From NCBI GenBank assembly GCA_023853785.1, contig JAJIRX010000152.1, positions 57,347 through 121,346 on the forward strand: DNA of 64,000 nucleotides. Reading direction: 5' to 3'. This DNA comes from Psilocybe azurescens. Taxonomy: Eukaryota; Basidiomycota; Agaricomycetes; Agaricales; Agrocybaceae. The position numbers and the translations under genes were made by a program. This document shows positions 23,587 to 35,639 of the stretch, piece after piece. A model generated the notes under the pieces. That model ran no database searches. It saw only the letters and a list, made by a program, of their open reading frames with translations, and had not been told where the DNA came from. Within the stretch, counting starts at the first letter, position 1; every line of letters starts with the position of its first letter.

Positions 23587-23655
23587 CTCACAACAGTTTT
23601 CGAAGGCGATATCTCGCTATTGACTGGGAAGTCAATGTTTATAGTGTCTGGGTGG

Positions 23656-24422
23656 TGTAGAACATCCGTTCTGTCTCAGCACGGAAAGCGGCATAACGGC
23701 TTCAAAGGGAAGATCAATCACACCAAAGGCGAACAATTCAAATAGCCCGACATCGTTCGAAACCGCCTAAACGTCGTCCCAGTACAAAAATAGATCAACG
23801 ACTCATCGACTCGATCATATCACATCCGCATCCACATCGAATCAAATTCACATATCTCTATCCGCACTTCCACACGAATCCAGAGGCCCAGGAAAAGAAA
23901 AGCGGAATAGCCGACAAGCTATTACTTTAGCCAGGCGCTCAACGGACCTACAACCAATTGCTTCAAACGCTTGGAAACATACCAAGTATATAAAATTTAG
24001 CGTAGGGAAACATATTTAAGTAGCGTACAATTATTTGGTACGAGGTCGTCGGTTTTTGACCTCAGCAAAAATCACAACTTGCTTCTTATACACCTACTTG
24101 CTCTGAAAACAAAAACCCCAAAACTAAATTCATCCGAAATTCGTGACGTCGTCGTATCGTCGAAGTTTACCTCACGTCGCAAACCGCTCACATACTCGTC
24201 GTTATCCGTCTTTCCACGTCCGCTTTCCGTCTCGCATCAATGTTCCGTCGCCTCCGGTTTCAAGGCTTCTCGATCACGCTGGTCATCGTGGAAATATAGG
24301 CACTCATTAACCCTTCGCCTGCTGAACATATAACCTCAGCAAACGAACCGTTGGCTGTTAAAACAGTCACACCTACAAGGGAGAATACTCCGTCCTAAAG
24401 AGGACAGTTTAACTCATCTTCA
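23656..24422 (+). repeat. Gypsy-1 3' LTR
   Basis: 767 bases, nearly identical to the 5' LTR at 15430–16198. CCTT follows at 24423–24426. Confidence 0.9.
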
Positions 24423-24425
24423 CCT

Positions 24426-24790
24426 TCTCAATCTCATTCACAGCCCTACTTTGCTCCTGTCTCAAAGTCGGCGTATACTGTGGCCGCAGAGTTCGTGGTG
24501 GAGTTCGCGATCAGGCCTCGGGATAAGAAGTTAAGTGTGCCAAGGGACGGGGATCAATGGGACATCATCCGGAATGCTATTGAATCTATGTTGTCCAGGG
24601 CCGGGTACACGGACGATCCGGTGAAATTTCTCACCAATCAGACTGTCGCCTTTGCTCTAAGGATGCCGTATCATAACATGCGCAACAAGTATCGCTCCAT
24701 CATGAGAGCAGTCAGCAACTATTGATTGAAATTCACAGGCACGATTCTGCCAGGGTTCGAACTCATCGTTGACTAGACATAATGGAATGC
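24426..24790 (+). pseudogene. NACHT C-terminal region relic, cut by Gypsy-1
   Basis: The frame AYTVAAEFVVEFA…RDGDQWDIIRNAIESMLSRAGYTDDPVKFL matches the C-terminal region of NACHT copy B (LTYTAAAVFAVEFA…QWNFIWDAFAFMLSRAGYSAELVNLL) and copy A. After RAVSNY the homology continues through in-frame stops (LKFTGTILPGFELIVD) in parallel with copy A near 5360. Nothing of the N-terminal NACHT part is visible left of Gypsy-1 at 15429, so that half was lost or never duplicated. Confidence 0.75.
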
Positions 24791-25906
24791 CGAAACGCTC
24801 GGATCTATTGATCTCGAACACGAGAGTGGGGATGGAGCTATCGGCTCTGAGGAGCGTGCACAGTTTAAGTCAACGGGCGTACGGGAGTTCAAATTTGGAG
24901 AACACATGCAGGTGGACGCGTACACTCGGAGAGAGTTGCTGCACAGGCAAGCAAGGCTCTAGTGCGAAACAGTAGGGAGAAATTTGCCACGACGTGGCTT
25001 TAGTTTCAGCTTTTAAATACAATTGATTAAATAATACGGGATGAAAGCTCAACAATGTAACATCGTTCTCAGGGTTCCCAAAACCAATGTCGACTATCAT
25101 TTTATGGACAGATTCCAGGCGATGTTCTTTATGTCCCAGTCCTGTGTAGATATCAGAGTGTTCACGTCGACGATTGAGGAACAGGTTAGGCGGCTTACTA
25201 TCACACAGGTCTGATGAGGTAGCAATATGCGCTTAACGCCTGTCCCACAAATCATCGGGCGTATAGAATGAAGCCACAGGGAGCGTCCAGCTGCTGTGAT
25301 TGTATATGTCTCTATCAATTCCAAATCACGAGTGACTGCGAGACCTGTGCAGTGGATGCGTCATGAGGCAGGACAGAGGGAGCCCGCCTATGCAGATACA
25401 GATTGGTGCTGCTTACGACGAATCATATTACACTTTACACTGGCTATTGAGAATAAGACAGGACAGGGCTCGTCGCCTTCAACAATGAAGTTGCGATAAA
25501 AAAATTTGCGGTCCGATTAACAGGTCAGGAGCGTTAGCTTCCGTCTTAAAATAACAAGCAAGCTGTGCATGTGAAGAAAAGCACTAATGAAAATATTGTG
25601 TTGGTTTAGACTATGCCAGGCCTCATGCACACCTTCATCACGCGTTCTGATCGCTTTTGATTCCCTTCCCCTTGAGAGTCACCAACTAAGCTTTCTTGCC
25701 CCAGACCAAGATCTGAGAGAAACACCGCCATCCTTCGCGCTCAGTCATAACGGATATCAGTTCCTTGTACAATGTTCCAAAATGCAAAAACGTCAAGATA
25801 ACTGGAGGAACATTTAAGGTGAACCATGATGCTCAATCGTCCGAAGGTATGTAGCTCCTTCAGTTTCTGTTGAGTATCCTCACATACAATCATATACAAT
25901 CAATCA
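24791..25906. other. Anonymous DNA upstream of NACHT copy B
   Basis: No supported gene. The last ~60 bases (TAGCTCCTTCAGTTTCTGTTGAGTATCCT…CATACAATC) resemble sequence at 36615–36655 and 44060–44100, upstream of the NACHT 5' relics in the tandem units, so this is shared promoter or 5' leader. Confidence 0.5.
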
Positions 25907-28473
25907 ATGAGTACAGCCATCAAACGATTGCTGGAAGTATCATCTCCCGGGGCACTCCATAACTCGGGCGAGCGATTCAACCCTCCCAAATGCCACCCAA
26001 ACACTCGTGCCGCCGTCCTTAAGAAGCTCATGGATTGGTTTATTGGGGAGTTTGGATGGGATAACTTCGTGCTTTGGCTGTATGGTCCCGCGAGGCGCTT
26101 AGGAAAATCGGCGATCGCCCAGACCTTCGCAGAACTATGCGCCGCGAGAGGATTGCCTTCTCGCCAGTTTCTTTTCTCTAGGTCAAATTCCAAGCAAAAC
26201 AACGAAAAGGTTTTTGTCGCGACGTTGGCCTATCAATTATGGTTACATATTCCTGAATCTCGGCCAATAGTCGAAGCAGCTATCGACAACAATCCGGCTA
26301 TCTTCCAGCTCAATTTCCATACACAATTTCGCACATTGTTCCTCGATCCTCTTCTTCACCTTTCCAGCGTTGGGTACTTCACATCTGGGACACCATTTCC
26401 CAACTTAATTATCATCGATGGTCTGGACGAATGCAAAGGCACGGATGTTCAGAACACCATTTTGCATACCATCTCAAATGCACTCCAGCGTCATCGTTCG
26501 ACTCTTCCATTTAGGTTTCTTCTCGCCAGCCGATCAGAGTATCATCTCACCATATCATTTTCCGTCGCCCCTCTCCACAGTCTGACTATTCGTCTTGAAC
26601 TCGACGACACATATCAGCCAGACGAGGATATCAGACTATATTTGACAGATTCGTTTCATGACATACGAAAGACCCACATCATGGGCTGACGATCTTCCGG
26701 ATTCATGGCCATCGGAGGAAGACATCGCCGAATTGGTCGCAAAATCATCAGATCAATTCATCTATGCAGCCACGGTCATCAGATATGTGTCCTCTTCTCG
26801 ACATAATCCCCTCGATCACCTCAAAGTCATTCAAGGCTTCCTCCCGGTCAACGATGATGATATGCCATACAGCGCAACTTGATGCTCTGTATCTCAATAT
26901 TCTTTCTGGCGTAAAAGATGTCAAAGAAGTCTTGCGAATTCTAGGGGTGGCTTTTGTATTGACCAATAATACGGATCGTTCCATGGAACCTCTGGCGGTC
27001 AATGAACTGGAGAAGTTTATGCAACTTACCCCAAGCACTATTCGGCTCCTACTCATTGACATATTGTCCGTTGTGGATGCCTCAGATAACAACAAGCCCA
27101 TCAAATTTCTTCATGCCTCGTTCACTGACTTCCTCGTCCGAACCAACCCGGTCTTGTCAATTTTTCATTGATCCCACTAAAAGGCATGAAGAAGCTGCCC
27201 ATTTCTGTATTTTTGCCATTGAATGTAAGCATTCATTGCTCTCTTACAAATTTATTTCTGAGCTTCGGTTTATTCATATATAGCAATCAACATAGCGAGA
27301 CCGCTGCAAGATTATGCTTACTGGTCACTCTTGAGACATCTTCGACAGGCAGGCCCTCTGCATGACAACACCACTCTTCGGGAGAAGATTTTCAAGTTGC
27401 CATATATCCAGCACTGGAGAACTTATGTGCTTGCATCAAAGGATGGTCCTTTACAATATCGCAGCTGTTTGAGTGAGGATCCTGGAATGTTTCTAGAATT
27501 CCTGCAAACATCGGTATGTCTACTTTTCAAAGATATCAGAAACAACATATTTTGACTCCAAATCAAGGAATTTGGACAAACGCAAGAGCTCTATCTCCAT
27601 CATCGAGGTATCTTCGATCAAAGATTACGCAAATCTCTGGCATTGATTCCCATGAGCCCTTTTTGGCTTTTTGGACTGCTGTCTGTGCCGGCGGGATACT
27701 CGAATCCAATCGTGTAGTCTCCTTGGCAACATTTTGGGCTCTGTCAGACTCATTAGCACCCGACGTCTTCGGCTTCTGTGCCTGGTTTCCTCTTTTCTGC
27801 ATCATTCGATCAAATCGAGGTGGCCAGTGGGGGCAACAACCTGCATGGCACAGAGCTTATCCCATAACTTGTACCCCGTATTTGCGGGTGGTGAAGGAAT
27901 TTCTCAATGATCCGTCGCGAGCAGGACCGCACACTGTAGATCAATTAACGTATACTGCGGCTGCAGTGTTTGCTGTGGAGTTTGCAGTCAGGGCTTGGGT
28001 TTGGACCAAGTACATTCCAGCGCACCCATATGAGGGCAACCAGTGGAACTTCATCTGGGATGCTTTTGCATTCATGTTGTCGAGGGCCGGGTACTCGGCC
28101 GAGCTAGTCAATTTACTCGGCCAACAAAACATTATCTTTAATCTAGGAAGACCAAGCACCAATGTGCGCAATCGGGTACAGACCTTGTTTGGAGCGGTCC
28201 GCAACTATTTGCTGAAATTCAACGGGTCGGAGTCCTTCACCATTAAAAATCATCATCAACTGGACAGAATATCCAAGTGACTATGTTGGTAATTGTTTCA
28301 TGGCAAAATACTTAGATGATCATGCGGATAGTCTGCGAGTATTTCACGTCGATGAATCCATTCTTCCGAACGACGAGGGAGACACCGGAGCCCGCAAAGG
28401 AAAAAGGAAGGCGGCCATGTGGGAATACTTAGCTTGGGTGTACACATATATTTGGAGGGTGCTGTGGCGTTAA
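25907..28473 (+). pseudogene. NACHT NTPase (NLR-like), copy B, Walker A disrupted
   Basis: Paralogue of copy A with the same order of parts. It starts MSTAIKRLLEVSSPGALHNSGERF. The P-loop at 26084–26110 reads GPARRLGKS, one residue longer than the GPAGAGKS of copy A, so the G-x4-GK-S spacing is lost. Walker B LIIIDGLDEC is intact (about 26412–26440). The frame shifts near 26688, 26865, 27150 and 28235. An intron fits at 27224–27283 (GTAAGC…ATATAG). The shared C-terminal region (LTYTAAAVFAVEFAVRAW…LSRAGYSAELVNLL) spans about 27890–28230, and the end (…YTYIWRVLWR, stop 28471–28473) lies in a further frame. With a broken P-loop and at least four frame changes this copy is probably not a working ATPase, even if some shifts are sequencing errors. 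Confidence 0.85.
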
Positions 28474-30278
28474 CGTGAAAGGAAAATGTGTTAGAAATAG
28501 ACAATAATGCACAAATCAGTAGCTATACTGATGAGTAACAATAGAGTCAAATCTCAAATGCGCAACAATGACAAGTATGAGTGAAAATAGTAAATTGCTT
28601 CTGTAGACTCCAAATCTTGTTCTAGTGTCTTTGTTTCCTCAGACATAGTAGGAATACTGGTCTTTTACATGGCTAAGTGTCTAAAAATGGCGAGGGCGTG
28701 ACTATAGGTGTCCACAATATTGCGTCAAAACACCAAACCTATAACTACGTGACAAATTATATATCACCGGAACCGTCTCAACGAGGGGATTCCGGATCAG
28801 TGATCAGAATTTGAATAACTTTATTCTACAAAAAGTTATTAACAGAACAGTGTGCAAAAACACCGAAAAGAGCGAATTCTAACTAAGTGTCCATTTGTAC
28901 AAGTCCAAATATCAAGTGTAGAACATTAGAAACAAAGTGTTTAATCACAAAAACTAACAAAATGCACAAGGGTAGATACTAGAATGTCCCACTATATGGT
29001 AAAAATGATAATAATATTTGATCCCTCCGACACCGACTGAGTCACTCATAACGTATGTTCGGGATAGATATTGACGCCAATAAGCCAAAAAGTAACCTCT
29101 GCCTTAATCGTTCGATTCACATATACGTGCTCATACGTTCATTTCCATAAAGCACCAACCTCGAATCAGAGATCACCATTCCGACTGAAGTCTGGTGCAC
29201 TCGGTCCTCTCTTCTCCTCTTCTCTTTAAAGTCGCCTCAAGGCCAGTCGTATCACACGCGCGAGTATTCAATCAATGAAACGATTTATATTCTTTTAAAT
29301 CGATTGAACATAAAAGGTATTCAATACCCTAACTTTCGCTATGTAGCTATGTATGTATGGATTTTATCTACAGTACAGCCAGTACGAAAGAACGCTCCCA
29401 GCTCCTTTTCGTAGGTTGTTTGCCTGATGAAGATGCGTGTCGTTATCATGTGTTCAATTTTCTTGATAATATCATCGTCACCGTGTTCCCTCAACCCAAA
29501 TCCCAAATCGGTGCCGGCCCTAGCTCCTGGACGAGATCGTCATCTTATCAAAAGCCAACAGCGAGCACAGTAGACAAGAAAGAGCACGATAAATGGGTAG
29601 GGTGGTGCATGGCTTGCATGTGGTGGAACAATTGTCGTGATATCCAGATCGTGTGTAGCGCGTAGCGCATAGTTAAAGAGTAGGTGGAAATGTAGGAAGG
29701 AGGCATAAGAAGACCTACAGGGCACTGGAATGCAATAAATCCGAACGGCCATCTTTAGTGTGTGGGAGTTAAGCCAAGCATGAAGATAGGGGTGCGGGTG
29801 CGGGTGTCGCGTCGAGCCATGGGTTTGGGCGGGCATAGGATGTAGGGTATCTTCGGCGTCGTCGAGACACCAAGACATCGATAAGGCATCGGTCGGAATG
29901 GAGGGTGGCTGCAGTCGTATTATTTCTTCGGTATTTGTTCTTCTTTTCGTGTTTTCGGGGGCACACTGGAATCCAAATCCAAAAGTCATAAACCAAATCG
30001 CAATTGAAATCGCAAAGGGGTCACACAACTCAGCGATCGAGAAAGAATAAAGACGAAGCACCCCAGCACCCCGACTCAAACTCCGTCCATAGAACGGTTA
30101 CGGAGGAGGAGCGCAGGGATGACATCGCTTTTACTCAGTACCCGGGCTCGTGTATAGTAGTAGAATTACATGAGAATACCCACACAAAGCGCGTGCACTC
30201 ACTCACATATAAACACAAACCCAAACCCAAATCCAACCCCCAAACCGGACGACACGAGAATCCATAAAAATCCACTCC
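28474..30278. other. Anonymous DNA, no supported gene
   Basis: Mostly AT-rich with short frames. The longest are 29357–29665 (+) and 29540–30079 (−); they overlap each other and show no domain. No LTR or TIR pair is visible. Confidence 0.45.
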
Positions 30279-30650
30279 AGGTGCAGGCGGCAGCGGCACG
30301 GCGCAGCGGCATACAATTAAGAAGCGCAGGTGCGCGGACGCGTTCACACAATCGACTCTGATGCCAAATCAAAGTGGAGGATCGCAGTAATGATGAATAG
30401 GGGAAAGGAAGCAGATTGGACGGATGGATGGACGGATGGACGGTGTGTTCCAGCGCATATGATGCTTTCAGGTGCGGTATTAGTGGATTGTGATTTGAAA
30501 AGAGAAAACAAGTGAAGGCGAAGTTGAAGTCGAAATTGAAGGTGTGTGATAAGTTGTGGAAAGGAAGGCAAAAGTGCGAATAAAATGGAAGGATGTCATC
30601 TGAAAATGAAAAATGGGGGTTTGAGAACAAAGTGAAAGCGCATAGCGATG
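30279..30650 (+). repeat. Purine-rich repeat, diverged third copy
   Basis: Starts at AGGTGCAGGCGGCAGC and matches 36709–37060 and 44156–44520. Shared blocks include CATACAATTAAGAAGCG, ATCGACTCTGA, GTAATGATGAATAGGGG, a GGACGGAT microsatellite and GGGGGTTTGAGAACAAA. It is more diverged than the two copies inside the tandem units are from each other. Confidence 0.7.
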
Positions 30651-31072
30651 CGCGACAATTTTGCTTGTATCGATGACTTTAAATCGAACACGTGTCACAT
30701 CTCGTTGCCGAGGGCTTCAAGTCGGCGTAGCAGTAGCATTTCTTGCATTATAATGACAACCACGCATTAACACCAGATTCAATGTAAAAACACCAGCAGT
30801 GTAAGCTATCCCAAACAATATCAAAATTTGTTTCCCTGTTCTGTGTTAATGTAAATATAAATATCTTTTCCAGGATCTCGTGCAACGGATGTGTCGTCTC
30901 CTGTGCCATTGCAGTGTTTGGAATGACTACTACAGGTTTTTCGTTATCGCTATGCTATTACCCACGAAAATATCAGAAACGGGCGGCACTGTAAATGTGG
31001 TTTGCCTTCGGAAAGTCACGTTAATACGTTTTTGGGGTAAAGTGCAATTGGCGTCTGATATAACAGGTCTCT
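30651..31072. other. Anonymous DNA
   Basis: AT-rich, with no supported gene or repeat. Confidence 0.4.
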
Positions 31073-31300
31073 AGCTGGGGGTTATGAATACGTTGGCTGA
31101 AGCTCGGTACGATTGGTCTTGGGGCTGGAGAATCTGACTGGGGAGGCTTCTGTCTGCGTTTCATCTAGCGGGCTCTCAGGTCTTTAGCTGGGGGTTACGG
31201 ATACGTTGGCTGAAGCTCTGTATGGTTGGTCTTGGGGCTGGAGAATCTGACTGGGGAGGTTTCTGTCTGTTTTCCGTACCGGTCTCAAGTTCTTGATCAC
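31073..31300. repeat. Two-copy tandem repeat, 113-base period
   Basis: AGCTGGGGGTTATGAATACG at 31073 recurs as AGCTGGGGGTTACGGATACG at 31186. The match continues through GGTCTTGGGGCTGGAGAATC. The following 350 bases are T/C/G-rich with looser TCTGGGCT-type repeats. Confidence 0.75.
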
Positions 31301-31859
31301 GCTGGGCTATTGGTGTTAAATCTTGGGTATCTTGCTGCTGGATCTCTGGGCTGTGGCTCTGCGAATGTCCTGGAGAGTTTGCGCGTCTCTGCCTCGTCTG
31401 GGTGCTGCCCTCGCTTCTTGGTCGCTCGAAATTGTGCCTTGCTCTAAGTCTCGCTTACGTCTAAAGTGTCTATGAGGCTACAATCTCGAGTCGCTCAGCG
31501 TTGTCTGCCTGGTCTCCTGTTGCTGGGTCTCCGGTCTCCTGGTGGTAGCTTTCTGGTCTCATCTTGCTGGCTCCTTCATCTCTTGTGGCTGACTGGCTGG
31601 GCTATTGGTGCTGACTCTCGGGTTTCTTGTTGATGGCTTTCGGGCTAGGGCTCTGCGAATGTACTGCGATCTATGGTTGCCAGATCTAACACATTCTCGA
31701 GACATGACATGGGCTACAAGGTCTTACGGAAGGAGCTGAACCTTGCATCATACACTATCTGGGTTATACGTCCCCATCTGAGGTTTCGCAATTTCGCAAT
31801 TCTCGTCTAGAGCACCTTCGGCAGAAATGAGTAGCTACCCTCTCGCTGGATACCAGTCG

Positions 31860-32923
31860 ATTTTGTGGGGGGAACTCGGGCCTCCCAGGATGCGGGAGTC
31901 GCCCTGACCCTGTACGATAGGTCTGACACCCTACTAAGACCCGAGATACCGGCCTTGTCTATTAGAACAAAGCTAGAATGTAGAACATTATCATTTCTTC
32001 TATTCTGGGGCGTTCTGCATTTTCGAGTCGTCCTGCATTTTCTGAATCGCCCAAAAGGTTCAGGTTGAAGTTTGCGAAGAATTCTAGGGCTGGGTCCACG
32101 GTGCATGAGAGCAGTACTATTCACCGAATCTGGAATTATGCCGATTGCCTACAGAAGAATTATCCTCACTCTGCGGTATGTGGCATACCTCCTGGAATCC
32201 CCGGTGGAACACTTCGTCAGGTTAGCATTTGAAGATTCCAAATGCATACTACAAAACAACAAGGCTGGCTGGCTGGGGGATTTGACTAGGGTCCTCCGGG
32301 ATCTCCCTCACCCTGTCGAATTCAATATTAGCGACACGACGAACAGATCCGAAATCGAGAAAACAATCAAAAAGTCGAAGAGTCATGCGCGATCACACTT
32401 CATTCTGACATCGAGAATTTAGATCGGATCCCGCTGCTGCATGGACGCGTTCGGGAAGGAGAAAAGGCCTTCCCTGGCCACTGGTAAAATTCCTTTCGTA
32501 CTTGTGCCAGGTTGTCGTACCTGCCCACGGCTCGCATTGACACGCTTCATATGCTCCGCTCATGGCCTTGCGGTGGAAAAATTGCGACACGCGGAACGAC
32601 ATCGAAACATAATCCCAAGGCATCTCAGAGTGTGCCGGTTATGCAAACGCTCGGTCGAGGACGAACAACACTCTGTATTTCTCTGCGAAGCAATCTCTGA
32701 CGACCTGAGACAACGGAGAATAGCATTAATTAGCGCAGCAAAGTTGCTGAGGCCGAAATCGCGCTGGGATGTGTTAGAAGGAGAGAATGGCCTGGATCTG
32801 CTCAGGCTGCTGTGCAAATTGGACGACACTTTACCCGCTTTTGCAGCACACGTATACCACACTCTGAAGGAGTTTGCGCAGGTTGATACATTTCGTCACC
32901 CAGATTCTAGTGGTCTTCAATAG
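31860..32923 (+). pseudogene. LINE (non-LTR retrotransposon) ORF2 3' end, 5'-truncated
   Basis: Two frames carry the C-terminal part of a fungal LINE polyprotein. The first (about 32072–32419) has RRILGLGPRCMRAVLFTESGIMPIAYRRIILTLRYVAYLL. The second (about 32441–32923) has LTRFICSAHGLAVEKLRHAERHR and then a Cys/His finger, CRLCKRSVEDEQHSVFLC. The RT catalytic core is absent, so the copy is 5'-truncated as is usual for LINEs. The 3' UTR runs to a (CCAT)n tail at 33231–33256. Confidence 0.75.
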
Positions 32924-33230
32924 GATGATCGCGCAGGGTTGTAGGCAACACCAGTGTTTCATTACAATCTGTCTCAGGTACCTTCATACATAAGAAATAT
33001 TACATCCTTTAGTACACCAGTTGTACATACACACCTAAATACAATTAAAACCTGTATAAAATGAATAAGGCTCCCTTCTCCTTAACCCAGTGAGATCTAT
33101 GAACTGCCTACCGGTGTTCAGGACGTCAAACCTGTAAGAGGGCTGGGGGTCCCGTGGAGGCTTGATAGTTGACAGGTCTATCAATCCCCTCGACGGACCG
33201 GCGACTTCCTATATCGGGACCGTAAAATTG

Positions 33231-33256
33231 CCATCCATCCATCCATCCATCCATCC
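33231..33256. repeat. (CCAT)n microsatellite, likely LINE tail
   Basis: Six and a half CCAT units directly after the LINE 3' UTR and directly before the point where the tandem-unit homology starts. Some fungal LINEs end in short tandem repeats instead of poly-A. Confidence 0.65.
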
Positions 33257-33359
33257 TATCTTTACCTTGGCTGTATATATTTGCATATTTCACAGTCACT
33301 TAAATATATTCTTAAATTGTTGTCAATTTTAATCAGAAACAGGGAGCACGAATCGTCAC

Positions 33360-33700
33360 GCAAATGGACCTGCCCACTCGTAATCAGCTTAATCTTGCGT
33401 CGTGTAACGTGTCAGCTACGCTGACCCAGGCCCAACCTCACAGCTCTCATGTTTCCTTCCTTCCTTCCTTCTTTTTATCACCCGCGCAACAGATGACGCT
33501 GGACCATTTCGCCTTCAACGAGTACAAGTGGCCTGATGAGTTCCCTGTAAGGCGAAATATGGTGAAAGCAACCGTAAAGAGGTGAAAGACAGTGAAACAG
33601 ATGGAAAAACGAATTTGTGCAGCTTCCAAACCTGTGTCCCCAATGGAGACCCAAGAACATGAAATTGAGTGTTGCATGTGCGTCAATGCAACCGGTATCT
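33360..33700. repeat. Duplicated non-coding block at unit start
   Basis: Matches 41305–41645 almost base for base, including a CCTT microsatellite (about 33455) and TGACGCTGGACCATTTCGCC. Both strands carry 70–100 codon frames that are not preserved between the two copies, so I call it non-coding. Confidence 0.6.
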
Positions 33701-33939
33701 AATAGCGAGAAGCTATGATTACGCAAAATATCTAGATCGCTAGCCTGTAATGTTCTCCTCCAAGCATCCACCCTTTCCAGTTGCGACCCTTGATTTTCAT
33801 TAGATCAGTGAGAGCCGAAGCGAAAGGGAAGGACTCACATCCTTGAGAGAGCCCCATTTCCCGAAGCAAGTTTCGATCGTCAGAATCAAGAGGAAGGTCT
33901 CGAGGTAAGGCGTAAGAACAACTAAAGTTAAAGAATGAA

Positions 33940-35310
33940 AGTTATCGCTCACCATGTCCAGAAAGAAGAGAGCGCCAGTTAAAGTTAGGCCTTCTGGTAC
34001 CTCCTTCGCCATTCAGCGACCGGGCCGTGGAGCCACCAGCATCGTTGGCCCGAAAGCCCATCTCCGGGTCAGGAGTAGCATGGCTCTCAGACGTCTCGTC
34101 GTCATCCACATCCATCTCCTCGCTGGGTTCGTAGAAAAAGCGCTGAGCATTGGCCCCAGTTATCGGTTCCCAATACAGTAAATTTGCCAATTCGATAGTC
34201 TTTGTGATAAGAGCCTCGTACTCCGCATCCAACCGGGGTGCATTGGGAGCCGCCCGATATCGCCTAAACTTGATTTCGGCAGCCAAGATTACAAGGTACG
34301 GGTTCAGTTTTTCCCCGCGCTCACGATTCCCCGCAAACCGGAATGGAGGGTAACGAGGAGAGTCTGCTGTTGCGGGGCTTCGCGCAGGACTCCGTTTGAG
34401 TCCACCTGATAAAGTTTGGGTGTCTCTACCAGACCATTTTGCGTCGCATAGCGAGTAAGGCATGACTTGTTGGGAAGAAAATGCTTGGGTTGGAGAACAA
34501 CTACCTCGTACTCAGCAGTCTCGGAAACGGTCCGAATCTATCACAGTCACAATCAATGGTATCTCGTACGAATGAACTCAGTCACCTTTAAATTGCGCCT
34601 GTAAACAGTGTCCTCTTCCGCTCTTTCCCGTGCAACTTCATTTTCCTTTTGAACTATCTCGATGAAAGCATCCAAAGTGGCCTGCGTACACGTCACGGCG
34701 AACATTGCGAATTTATCCATTGCCGAATGCAGTCTGGAATCGACTGCGGAATCATGAGCTGAAAGCACATAGATAGAGACGCTAAGAGACACTCACGATT
34801 GGTAAGGTTGCTAGGGTGATCTAACGTGAAGGTTGGGCAGACGATACCTTGATGAAGCAGATATAGAACCTGCGTGGCGACGGAATAAGTCTAATACAAA
34901 GAGAATGTAAACTGTGTCCACTTACAATCTTGAGCTTCAACACTTTATCTTTTTCCTCCTTACCCCTTATGTCGTCGATCCAATGTGCCTGCTCATGAAC
35001 ATACGACGAGTCGTTTGTTATGAAGCATGCCTCGGCTCGATCGATATTGCGCTTTTCGACGCGACTGGTACCCGTGGAGCTCGCGACAAACACTGCTCCA
35101 GAAGAGTGGGGGCGCGAAGAACAGACGGAGCACCCCAAGCATCAACAGCGTCCAACTTTATAAGCGCCGACATGAGAGGGTAACGTTAATGTTAACGCCT
35201 CGAGGACAAGGATCAACTTGGTCTTTGAAACTCCGACGACGACACATGACCTATTCTCTATTAAATGCGGGGGCAAGGCTCGCTTCGCCATCCTCCAAGG
35301 GGGCTTACTG
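33940..35310 (-). pseudogene. HNH-nuclease-like basidiomycete family, copy 1
   Basis: On the minus strand several short exons can be linked: …AEACFITNDSSYVHEQAHWIDDIR (about 35000), TFTLDHPSNLTNR, then DSRLHSAMDKFAMFAVTCTQATLD (about 34690), KHFLPN (about 34470) and EKLNPYLVILAAEIKFRRYR (about 34300). The order C..T….AH, DHPSNL, LH..DKFA.FA, HFLPN, NPFLVIL.AEIKFRRY resembles a family often labelled HNH nuclease in mushroom genomes; this is from memory. The frame shifts between GVLREAP and DSPRYPPFRF near 34380, at the same place in copy 2. The classic HNH residues cannot be fully traced. Confidence 0.5.
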
Positions 35311-35639
35311 TTCCTCACAATTTCTACAGATCGAAAGATCCAATTTTTAGTCAATATCAAGTAGTCTAGCACCAGAATTGCTCCGAAAAGTGCATAAGGC
35401 GTGTGTCGTCAGCAGTGTCTCACATAGGAAGGTCTATGATTTATGTATATAACGATGTCGCATCAGGAAAATAGCCAGTTGGTCTTTGGGCTTCTTTGGT
35501 ATCTTTACAAAGACCTAAAGACGTCAAAGACCCAAAAGATCACTCTTCTTTGGAAAGTAAGGTACATGTCTCGCAGAGATGGCCATTGTCTTTGGAAGTC
35601 CTTTGGTGTCTTTGCTTTACATAGTTAAGAGTCTCAATA

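Larger units (their letters stand above)
15430..24422 (+). mobile_element. Complete Ty3/Gypsy LTR retrotransposon (Gypsy-1)
   Basis: About 9 kb, bounded by LTRs at 15430–16198 and 23656–24422 that begin TGTAGAACATCC and end CATCTTCA. Short direct repeats flank it (CCTT at 15426–15429 and 24423–24426, or ACCTT if the last A is shared). The order gag, protease, RT, RNase H, integrase is that of Ty3/Gypsy. It sits inside a relic of the NACHT C-terminal region, which resumes at 24426. The LTRs differ at only about half a dozen positions, so insertion looks recent, yet gag-pol is broken into many frames. About 1.4 kb of extra sequence lies between integrase and the 3' LTR. Confidence 0.9.

Noticed and set aside
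29540..30079. 179-codon minus-strand frame
   Set aside because: No domain, overlapped by plus-strand frames, no repeat or homologue in the window.
33231..33256. CCAT repeat as telomere-like or centromere repeat
   Set aside because: Too short and single; it directly follows a LINE 3' UTR.
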